Source of the DNA: Bradymonadales bacterium
GTDB lineage: Bacteria > Myxococcota > Bradymonadia > REDH01
Assembly: GCA_947483645.1 (NCBI GenBank)
Contig: CANKLS010000008.1
Span: 1-31,180, forward strand
DNA: 31,180 nucleotides
Reading direction: 5' to 3'
Below the pieces are notes generated by a model. The model searched no databases. It had not been told where the DNA came from and was given only the letters and a program-made list of their open reading frames with translations. Shown in pieces: positions 25,277 to 31,180 of this stretch; within the stretch, counting starts at the first letter, position 1, and the number at the start of each line of letters is the position of its first letter. The translations under genes were made by a program, and so were the position numbers.

Positions 25277-28200
25277 ATGTCGAGACGGCTCACCGAGGTC
25301 GTAGAAGAGTATGGCAAAGACCAGCTGGAGCTGATCGAAGCCTGCAAGAAGTTGAAGATTCCGCTGGACAAGGCTCGTCCTCAGTACAGCATCCTCAGCG
25401 ACGACCATGTGGACCGCATCATGGCGCTGCTGGACAACGACGCTCCGGCCGCGGACAAGCCTGCGGTTCGCCGCAAGATTGTTGCTCCCGCTGTTGCCGA
25501 AAAGGCTGCTGCCCCGGCAACTGCGCCTTTGATGAAGAAGAAGGCGAAGGCTGATGCCGAGCCCGAACTGGCTGAAGTGGTGGCCCATGAAGCCGCGCCG
25601 GCGCCTGCATGGAAGAAGAAAGCCAAGGTGGAGGCAGAGGTCGAAGCCGATCAGGGCGATGAGACCGACGAGGAGCCCGAGGCGCTGGAGCGCCCGAAGC
25701 GTCGCGTCACAGCGAAGAAGGCTGACCCTGCATTTGAAGGCGCCCCGGTGGTTGAAGCAGAGGAGCCCGCTCCCGCTGCGTTCGAGCCGTCGCCCTCGGC
25801 GGCGCTGCCCGCATCGCCCGTTGAGGCTGCAGGCGCTGTGAAGCGCCGGACTTTTGCGACGGTGCAGACGCGGCAGCTGGCGACGCCGGATCCAGAGCCG
25901 GAGGCCGCTGTTTCGGCCCCCGCTCAGAGCCAGTCGGAGCCTCTGGCGTTGGATGAACCCCGTCGCAGCCGCTTTGCGACCGTGGTGACCCGCAGCACGC
26001 AATCCGTCGAGACCGAAGAGGTCATTCAAGAGGCGATAGAAGATGAGCCGGCCGCAGCCGCAACCACGGCGGAGCCGGAGGTTCGCCGTAGTCGCTTTGC
26101 GACCGTGGTGACCCGTGTGGAGGGAGAGGTTTCGGTCTCTCCTGGCCAGCCCAACCCGATGGAACTTGCCGCCCTCGCCCGTCGTGAGGCCGATGCGGCC
26201 TCGCAGGCGCGCCGCCCCGGCGGCGCCCGCGTTGTCGGCACGATGAGCGCAGAACTGCTCAACCAGCGTGTCGATGCGAGCCGTGGACCCAACAACCGCC
26301 CCGGTTTCCGCCCCGGCGGACCGACGCCCGCCGATGCCACCGCGACCAAGCGCGTTGTGCAGAGCCGCGACCTCTACGACAAGGATAAGGCCAAGAAGCT
26401 TCTTGGCGGAAGCAAGAAGCGCGGCAGCGGCCCAATCTTCCCCATGTCGCAGGGCTTGGGTCAGAAGGCTGCGGGCGCGACGGCCGAGCACAAGCGTATC
26501 GTGAAGATGCGCGAGTCCATCCCCGTCTCCGAGCTGGCTCACCAGATGAGCGTCAAGGCCGGCGAAATCGCCATGAAGCTCATGTTTGAGCTCGGCGTCC
26601 GCGGCGCAAACATCAATACCTCGATCGACTTCGACTCCGCCACCCTGATTGCCGACCTGTACGGCTTCAAGGTGGAGCAGCTCGGCTTCGATATCACTGA
26701 GTATCTGCCCAAGATTGACGAGGAGAAGGACAAGCTCCTGCCCCGTCCACCCGTGGTCACGGTCATGGGTCACGTTGACCATGGTAAGACCTCGCTCCTC
26801 GACTACATCCGCAAGGCGAAGGTCACTGCGGGCGAAGCGGGCGGGATTACCCAGCACATCGGCGCCTACATGGTGCGCGTGCCGGGCGGCGAAGTCTGCT
26901 TTCTCGATACACCCGGTCACGAGGCCTTCACAGCCCTCCGTGCCCGTGGCGCCAAGGCGACCGACGTCGTCGTGCTCGTGGTTGCGGCGGACGACGGCGT
27001 CATGCCGCAGACCATCGAGGCCATCAACCACGCGAAGGCAGCCAACGTGCCGATCATCGTGGCGATGAACAAGATTGATAAGCCCTCTGCCAACCCGGAA
27101 TCGGTGCGGCAGTCGCTCACGCAATATGGCCTCGTAGACGAGACATGGGGCGGCGAGACCATCTTCGTAGAGGTCTCTGCCAAGACCGGTCAGGGCGTGG
27201 ATCGTCTCCTCGAGATGATTCAGGTTCAGTCGGAAATCCTCGAACTCAAGGCGAGCGTTACGCGCCCCGCCGAGGGCCTCGTCATCGAGTCTCGCCTCGA
27301 CCAGGGTCGCGGCCCTGTCGCCTCGGTGCTCGTGCAGCGCGGCACGCTCAAGACGGGCGACATCGTTGTTATTGGGCGCCACTCGGGCAAGGTCCGTACG
27401 ATGACCGACGACCGTGGCCACCAGCGCGCCTCGTCGCTGCCTGCTCATCCCGTGGAAATCACCGGTCTTTCGGGCGTGCCCGACTCCGGTGAGGGCTTCT
27501 ACGTGGTGAAGGACGAGCGCGATGCTCGTGCCATCGTCGAACACTACACCGCCATGAACCGCCGCGCCGACGTCACCGTCTCCGGCAACAACCAGGCTGC
27601 TGCGGCGGGCGCTGGCAACACGCTCGACCGCATCGCTGCCATGATGAAGGCGGGTGAGCTCAAGGAGCTCAAGGTCATCGTCAAGGGCGACGTCCAAGGC
27701 TCGGTCGAGGCCATCTGCGAGTCGCTTAAGAAGCTCGGGACCAAGGAGGTCTCGGTGCGGGTGCTCCACTCGGCAGTCGGCTCCATCACGGAATCCGATA
27801 TCAATCTTGCAGCCTCCGTCGGCGATGCCGGCGTTGTCCTGCTTGGCTTCAACGTTCGTCCCGAGCCGCGTGCGGCCTCGATGGCCGAGCAGAACGGCAT
27901 CAAGATTATGTCGCACTCCATCATCTACGAGCTGCTCGACCAGGTGAAGGGCCTCATGGCCGGCCTGCTCTCGCCGGTTCTCGAAGAGGAGCACATCGGT
28001 CGCGCGGAGGTCCGCAAGGTCTTCCAGGTCAGCAAGGTTGGCATGGTTGCCGGTTGCATGGTCATCGACGGCGTGCTGCTTCGGAATGCGAAGGCCCGCG
28101 TCGTTCGCGATGGTCGCGTCGTATACGAGTCGACGATCTCGTCGCTTCGCCACTTCGAGAAGGACGAGAAAGAGGTCAAGACCGGCTTCGAGTGCGGTAT

Positions 28201-28282
28201 CTCCGTCGATCGCTTCAACGATGTGAAGGCTGGAGACATCATCGAGGCCTACCGCGTGAAGGAAACCGCCGCGACGCTCTAG
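25277..28282 (+). CDS. infB: Translation initiation factor IF-2
   Basis: The protein has 1001 residues. It is a GTPase that brings fMet-tRNA to the ribosome. Domains: an N-terminal IF2N-like domain (about 1-55, [24 protein letters not shown]); a long disordered Ala/Pro/Glu/Lys linker (about 60-380) that includes three copies of an [11 protein letters not shown] motif. A second IF2N domain follows with [22 protein letters not shown]. The G domain has GHVDHGKT (498-505), DTPGH (544-548) and NKID (598-601). The C-terminal domains end with the fMet-tRNA-binding C2. The long linker is normal for Myxococcota. ATG 25277 is chosen; an in-frame TTG 12 bases upstream is possible, and the ribosome site (GAGAG) is weak. 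It is followed by rbfA in the conserved order. Confidence 0.95.
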   Translation: MSRRLTEVVEEYGKDQLELIEACKKLKIPLDKARPQYSILSDDHVDRIMALLDNDAPAADKPAVRRKIVAPAVAEKAAAPATAPLMKKKAKADAEPELAEVVAHEAAPAPAWKKKAKVEAEVEADQGDETDEEPEALERPKRRVTAKKADPAFEGAPVVEAEEPAPAAFEPSPSAALPASPVEAAGAVKRRTFATVQTRQLATPDPEPEAAVSAPAQSQSEPLALDEPRRSRFATVVTRSTQSVETEEVIQEAIEDEPAAAATTAEPEVRRSRFATVVTRVEGEVSVSPGQPNPMELAALARREADAASQARRPGGARVVGTMSAELLNQRVDASRGPNNRPGFRPGGPTPADATATKRVVQSRDLYDKDKAKKLLGGSKKRGSGPIFPMSQGLGQKAAGATAEHKRIVKMRESIPVSELAHQMSVKAGEIAMKLMFELGVRGANINTSIDFDSATLIADLYGFKVEQLGFDITEYLPKIDEEKDKLLPRPPVVTVMGHVDHGKTSLLDYIRKAKVTAGEAGGITQHIGAYMVRVPGGEVCFLDTPGHEAFTALRARGAKATDVVVLVVAADDGVMPQTIEAINHAKAANVPIIVAMNKIDKPSANPESVRQSLTQYGLVDETWGGETIFVEVSAKTGQGVDRLLEMIQVQSEILELKASVTRPAEGLVIESRLDQGRGPVASVLVQRGTLKTGDIVVIGRHSGKVRTMTDDRGHQRASSLPAHPVEITGLSGVPDSGEGFYVVKDERDARAIVEHYTAMNRRADVTVSGNNQAAAAGAGNTLDRIAAMMKAGELKELKVIVKGDVQGSVEAICESLKKLGTKEVSVRVLHSAVGSITESDINLAASVGDAGVVLLGFNVRPEPRAASMAEQNGIKIMSHSIIYELLDQVKGLMAGLLSPVLEEEHIGRAEVRKVFQVSKVGMVAGCMVIDGVLLRNAKARVVRDGRVVYESTISSLRHFEKDEKEVKTGFECGISVDRFNDVKAGDIIEAYRVKETAATL
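25841..26116 (+). repeat. Three repeats of an [11 protein letters not shown] motif inside the IF-2 linker
   Basis: Three in-frame copies code for [11 protein letters not shown] (25841-25873), [11 protein letters not shown] (25961-25993) and [11 protein letters not shown] (26084-26116). The last two are identical in protein, with five silent or nearly silent base differences. They are 120 and 123 bases apart, regular enough to suggest repeat-unit duplication in the disordered linker. Confidence 0.75.
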
Positions 28283-28300
28283 GCGTCGTCAGGAGCCGAG

Positions 28301-28672
28301 ATGCGGGAGAACAGTCGGGCAGACAGAGTCGGGGACGAAATCAAGAGCGTGATTGCCAGCGCGCTCTTGCTCGAGTCCCGTGACGAGCGGTTGCAGCAGG
28401 TTGAGGTGACCGGTGTTCGGGTCAGCCCGGACCTGACCGTTGCCAAGGTCTATTGGGTGATGGTCGCCAGCGAGCCGCCCAACAAGGCGGTCCGTGACCG
28501 TACCGCCAAGGCACTCGCGGTGGCCGCAGGCTTCCTGCGCAGCAACATGGCGAAGAACCTCCGGCTCCGCTCGGTCCCCACGCTGACCTTTGCCTTCGAT
28601 GAATCGGTGGAATCGGGCCGGCAGATGGAGACGATCCTCGCCAAGCTCCCGAAGCCGGCGCCTGAGGAGTAG
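28301..28672 (+). CDS. rbfA: 30S ribosome-binding factor RbfA
   Basis: The protein has 123 residues, the usual length. It binds the 30S subunit during late 16S rRNA processing and in cold adaptation. It shows the KH-type fold: an N-terminal helix with SRADRVGDEIKSVIASALL, strands RLQQVEVTGVRVSPDLTVAKVYWV, helices through LAVAAGFLRSNMAKNLRLR and the closing strand PTLTFAFDESVESG. AGGAG at 28291-28295 stands 5 bp before ATG 28301. It sits 18 bp after infB in the conserved order and just before nrnA. Confidence 0.93.
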   Translation: MRENSRADRVGDEIKSVIASALLLESRDERLQQVEVTGVRVSPDLTVAKVYWVMVASEPPNKAVRDRTAKALAVAAGFLRSNMAKNLRLRSVPTLTFAFDESVESGRQMETILAKLPKPAPEE

Positions 28673-28674
28673 CG

Positions 28675-29712
28675 ATGGGTGGTGGCGGCAGTCACGCGCG
28701 GACGCCCCGGAACGCACCGGCCCCGGCGCTCTCCTGGAGGCACCCCGGAGTGAACGAGGCCATCGAAACGGCCTTGGCGCTCATTGCCGGCTCCCGCACA
28801 GCCATCGTTGTGAGCCACGAGTCGCCCGACGGCGATGCCATCGGTTCGAGTCTCGCGATGGGACTTGCGCTGGAGGCGGTTGGTCTCTCGGTCACCTACT
28901 TCAATATCGACCCGTTGCCGGCCAACCTCCGCTTCATGGACCCTGACGGTCGGTATGTGCGGACGCTGCCTGACGATGCTCGCTTCGACCTGACAGTGGT
29001 CCTCGACTGCTCGGAGCGCCATCGGGTGGGCAAGCAGTTTCCCCTGCAGGGTTGGAGCGAGCGGCTGTTGGTCGTGGACCACCATGTGACCTTCGACCCC
29101 GACTTCGCCACGGTCTTCGTGCACGACGCGCTCGCGCCGGCGACTGCCGAGCTGGTCTATCGCATTGTGTCGGCGCTGGGCGTGGAGCTCACCCCCGAGA
29201 TTGCCCGCGCGCTCTGGGTTGGCATTGCCACCGACACGGGTTCGTTCCGCTACCAGTCGACCTCTGCGGAGGCGATGGAGCTGGGCATGCGGCTGCTCGC
29301 GACGCAGATGGATGTCTGGGAGGTGAGCAGCCACATCTACGAGTCGCAGGCCATCGAGCGGACGCGGCTGCTGGCGCGGGTGCTCGATACGCTCTGGGTC
29401 GCTCCGGGCGGTCGTCTCGCGGTGCTGACGCTGACAGATGCGCTGCTGGAAGAGCTCGGGTGCGACGCATCGCTTGCCGATGGCTTCATCAATCATGCCC
29501 GCTCCATCGACGGGGTCGAGGTTGCGGCGATGCTCACCGGCAGCGAGTCGCGGGGCTACAAGGTGAGCTTCCGTTCGCGCGGTCGGGTCGATGTGTCGGC
29601 GTTGGCGCAGGAGCTCGGCGGCGGCGGTCACAAACATGCTGCTGGCTGCTTCCTTGCAGAGAATGCGGCCGAGATTCGCGCCCGCTTGGTCGCACTGACG
29701 GAGCAGCTGTGA
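28675..29712 (+). CDS. nrnA: NrnA-type DHH phosphoesterase (nanoRNase/pAp phosphatase)
   Basis: The protein has 345 residues. It degrades 2-5-base RNAs and, in many bacteria, pAp. Seen: DHH motif 1 SHESPDGDAIGS (Asp52, Asp54), Asp111 in VVLDCSE, the DHH triad Asp135-His136-His137 in VVDHHVTF, Asp187 in IATDTGSF, and the DHHA1 C-terminal loop GGGGHKHAAG (315-324). All metal ligands are present. Two starts are plausible. ATG 28675 has GAGGAG 5 bp before it and stands 2 bp after the rbfA stop. GTG 28750 has GGAGG (28736-28740) at 9 bp and gives MNEAIETALALI, the usual family N-terminus. The 25 residues between are low-complexity, so 28750 may be the real start. The stop overlaps truB. Confidence 0.9.
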   Translation: MGGGGSHARTPRNAPAPALSWRHPGVNEAIETALALIAGSRTAIVVSHESPDGDAIGSSLAMGLALEAVGLSVTYFNIDPLPANLRFMDPDGRYVRTLPDDARFDLTVVLDCSERHRVGKQFPLQGWSERLLVVDHHVTFDPDFATVFVHDALAPATAELVYRIVSALGVELTPEIARALWVGIATDTGSFRYQSTSAEAMELGMRLLATQMDVWEVSSHIYESQAIERTRLLARVLDTLWVAPGGRLAVLTLTDALLEELGCDASLADGFINHARSIDGVEVAAMLTGSESRGYKVSFRSRGRVDVSALAQELGGGGHKHAAGCFLAENAAEIRARLVALTEQL

Positions 29713-30602
29713 GTGAGAAGTTGGCAGGGCTGCTCCTCATCGACAAGAGCCGCGGGCCTACCTCTCACGACGTCGTGGGCGCGGTGCGCAGGTTGCTCCG
29801 GACCCGTGAGGTTGGCCACACTGGAACGCTCGACCCGATGGCCACCGGGCTGCTGCCCGTCTGCTTTGGCGCTGCAACGCGGCTGGTTCCCTACCTGACC
29901 GAGACCGACAAGGGTTACACGGGCGTGCTGCAGCTCGGCGCCGAGACCGACACCGATGATGTCGAGGGGAGGGTGCTCCATGAGGGCGATGCCTCGTCGC
30001 TGTCGGATGGCGATATCGCTGCGGTCTTTGAGCTCGTTCGCCTCCGCAAGACCCAGGTTCCGCCCCAGTTTTCCGCCATCCGCATCGATGGAGAGCGGGC
30101 ACACGCGATGGCGCGGGCCGGCAGGGAGTTTGTGCTGCCGGAGCGGAATGTGGAGGTGCCGGTCTTCCAAGTTACCGGCCGGGATGGGAGCGCTGTCTCG
30201 TTTGCAGCGGAGGTCTCCAAGGGAACCTACATCCGCTCGCTGGGCCGCGACGTGGGTCGAGAACTCGGCTGTTTCGGCCACCTGACGGGGCTGCGCCGCA
30301 CGCGGGTTGGCCGGTTTGTGGAGGCGCAGTCGGCCACCATTGCCGCGCTCACGGAGTCTGGCGTGGAGGGCGCAGTGCTCAGCATGTGGGAGGCGGTCTG
30401 CCTCATGCCGGAGGCGGTGGTCGACGCGGACGGGCGGCGGCGGTTGCTGCTTGGCCAGGCGGTGCCGGCGGAATGTCTTGCCGGCGACGGGGAGATGGTG
30501 CGCATTGCGAACGAGGCTGGCGATCTGCTCGCGCTGGCGACCTGGCGGAGCGAGACGGGCATGATCTCTCCGAAGCGGGTGTTCGGGGTCATCCGCGGGT
30601 AG
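29709..30602 (+). CDS. truB: tRNA pseudouridine(55) synthase TruB
   Basis: The protein has 297 residues. It makes pseudouridine 55 in the T-loop of tRNAs. Seen: the family opening GLLLIDKSRGPTSHDVV, the catalytic phrase GHTGTLDPMATGLL with Asp42, KGYTGVLQLGAETDTDD, QVPPQFSAIRIDGERAHAMARAG and YIRSLGRDVG. The C-terminal part (about 240-297) is a PUA-like domain. The GTG start at 29709 overlaps the nrnA stop (GTGA), with AGCAG before it; the same frame runs open far upstream inside nrnA, but that part is out-of-frame reading of nrnA. It is the last gene of the rimP operon; the next gene begins 120 bp later with its own promoter. Confidence 0.95.
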   Translation: MSEKLAGLLLIDKSRGPTSHDVVGAVRRLLRTREVGHTGTLDPMATGLLPVCFGAATRLVPYLTETDKGYTGVLQLGAETDTDDVEGRVLHEGDASSLSDGDIAAVFELVRLRKTQVPPQFSAIRIDGERAHAMARAGREFVLPERNVEVPVFQVTGRDGSAVSFAAEVSKGTYIRSLGRDVGRELGCFGHLTGLRRTRVGRFVEAQSATIAALTESGVEGAVLSMWEAVCLMPEAVVDADGRRRLLLGQAVPAECLAGDGEMVRIANEAGDLLALATWRSETGMISPKRVFGVIRG

Positions 30603-30644
30603 CGGTCGCTTGTGGGTGGGGGAAGAATTGTTGGGGCTTGTTCC

Positions 30645-30672
30645 TTGCCTTTTGTTGGTCCTCCGCTAATCT
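30645..30672 (+). promoter_or_regulatory. Candidate promoter of the Rrf2-type regulator
   Basis: TTGCCT (30645-30650) and TAATCT (30667-30672) are 16 bp apart, about 50 bases before the gene. The predicted start of transcription falls inside the palindrome that begins at 30668, so bound regulator would block it. Confidence 0.4.
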
Positions 30673-30692
30673 TGACTGGAAAGGTCAAGAAT
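30668..30692 (+). promoter_or_regulatory. Palindromic operator, likely for autorepression by the Rrf2 protein
   Basis: CTTGAC (30671-30676) and GTCAAG (30684-30689) are a perfect inverted repeat with a 7-bp spacer, extended by AAT on both sides as an imperfect match. The half-site TTGAC(T) and overall ~25-bp length are like the type I sites of IscR and other Rrf2 regulators. It sits over the -10 region of the gene's own likely promoter. Confidence 0.55.
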
Positions 30693-30722
30693 AGAACGGC
30701 TTCACGGAAGGATTCCCCGTAC

Positions 30723-31180
30723 ATGAGACTGTCATCCAAGACAATGTATGCGCTGCGCGCGCTCTTTGACATCACCTTCCACAGCCATGGAAAGGCGACG
30801 AAAATTGATGCTATCGCGGCCCGGGAGAACGTTCCGCCTCGGTTCTTGGAGCAGATTTTCCAGGACTTGAAGGCGGCGCAGATTGTGGGCAGCAAGCGTG
30901 GTCCGAATGGCGGCTATTTCCTCCTTCGAAGCCCGGAAACCATCACCATCGGACAGGTTGTCCGGGCGATGGAGGGGGGCGTGGAGCACAACTGCTGCTT
31001 CGGGAGCGACGCCGAGGTGCGAGAGAAGTGCAAGGTGTCGGCGAAATGTGTGACCGCGTCGGTCTGGCGTGACATCTCCGTGCAACTTAACGCGATCATG
31101 GATGCGGTTACACTGAGCGAACTTGCTCTTCGCGGCGAGACACTGCGGCTCACACGGGATAGCGATGCTGGCCTCACCTA
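30723..31180 (+). CDS. Rrf2/IscR-family transcription regulator (3' end beyond window)
   Basis: At least 152 residues are visible and the frame is still open at the window edge; the last two bases are TA, so it may stop there or one codon later. Seen: the Rrf2 winged helix-turn-helix, starting MRLSSKTMYALRALFDI, with the recognition helix VPPRFLEQIFQDLKAAQIV and wing SKRGPNGGYFLLR. A loop then has Cys91, Cys92, Cys103 and Cys109. E. coli IscR uses Cys92, Cys98 and Cys104 to hold a [2Fe-2S] cluster, so an iron-sulfur sensor is likely, though the first gap is longer here. AAGGA (30708-30712) precedes ATG 30723. The palindrome at 30668-30692 suggests autorepression. Which genes it controls (iron-sulfur assembly, nitrosative stress or cysteine) lies outside the window. 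Confidence 0.9.
   Translation, partial: MRLSSKTMYALRALFDITFHSHGKATKIDAIAARENVPPRFLEQIFQDLKAAQIVGSKRGPNGGYFLLRSPETITIGQVVRAMEGGVEHNCCFGSDAEVREKCKVSAKCVTASVWRDISVQLNAIMDAVTLSELALRGETLRLTRDSDAGLT

Noticed and set aside
24893..28153. A very long minus-strand open frame opposite infB
   Set aside because: It runs across ylxR and infB in the antisense direction, is low-complexity, and the plus strand carries complete known motifs. The same holds for 13397-15052 (opposite lepA) and 21665-24841 (opposite rimP and nusA).
29052..29708. A long 5' extension of the truB frame inside nrnA
   Set aside because: This part reads nrnA out of frame and is Arg/Gly/Cys-rich; TruB's conserved N-terminus begins at GTG 29709.

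Overview
This is a GC-rich, gene-dense chromosomal window. It looks like it comes from a Myxococcota-type (former Deltaproteobacteria) bacterium. The first 8 kb carries relatives of the myxobacterial Glt gliding/focal-adhesion proteins. There are several exported lipoproteins of the kind common in that group, and the housekeeping genes are of ordinary bacterial type. I see no rRNA, tRNA, CRISPR array, insertion sequence or phage gene, and no gap longer than 227 bp without a gene.

Layout. (1) 1-7841, plus strand: an envelope cluster made of the 3' end of an unrecognised gene, a large periplasmic TPR protein (GltD/AgmU-like), a TPR lipoprotein (GltE/AglT-like), a tiny exported protein (CglF-like) and a zinc-ribbon/GYF/one-TM/AgmX-PglI-tail protein (GltJ/AgmX-like). 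(2) 7876-8763, minus: a secreted DUF6263-like protein. (3) 8905-12585, plus: an exported protein of unknown function, a GH113-like TIM-barrel lipoprotein and an NADK3-like NAD(H) kinase, coupled by ATGA overlaps, followed by a membrane-anchored SPOR-like protein. (4) 12631-13359, minus: a lipoprotein with six Asp-rich calcium-binding-type motifs. (5) 13544-16330: lepA and lepB; the signal peptidase carries an inserted pseudopilin-like (GspG) domain. (6) 16357-21646: a tightly coupled chain of carA, an AI-2E-family membrane protein, a PP2C phosphatase fused to a cyclic-nucleotide-binding domain, an exported jelly-roll protein and a Nit-type amidase. (7) 21651-22043, minus: a PPOX-fold flavin protein. 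(8) 22271-30602: the classic translation/transcription operon rimP-nusA-ylxR(+L7Ae)-infB-rbfA-nrnA-truB, behind a hairpin-rich leader. (9) 30723-end: an Rrf2/IscR-type regulator, open at the window edge, with a palindromic operator over its likely promoter.

How the parts fit. Region 1 would span the envelope: an inner-membrane, zinc-ribbon-bearing protein whose tail reaches into the periplasm, large TPR scaffolds, and an outer-membrane lipoprotein. The energising AglRQS motor is not in this window, so whether it serves gliding or some other trans-envelope task is open. Region 8 is housekeeping for ribosome assembly and RNA metabolism. Region 6 mixes pyrimidine/arginine precursor synthesis, signalling and metabolite repair in one transcription unit. 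The strongest candidates for something new are the pseudopilin-like insertion in LepB, the PP2C-cNMP fusion with its coupled neighbours, the Glt-like cluster, and the structured rimP leader. All functional calls are by eye from motifs; no database search was run.
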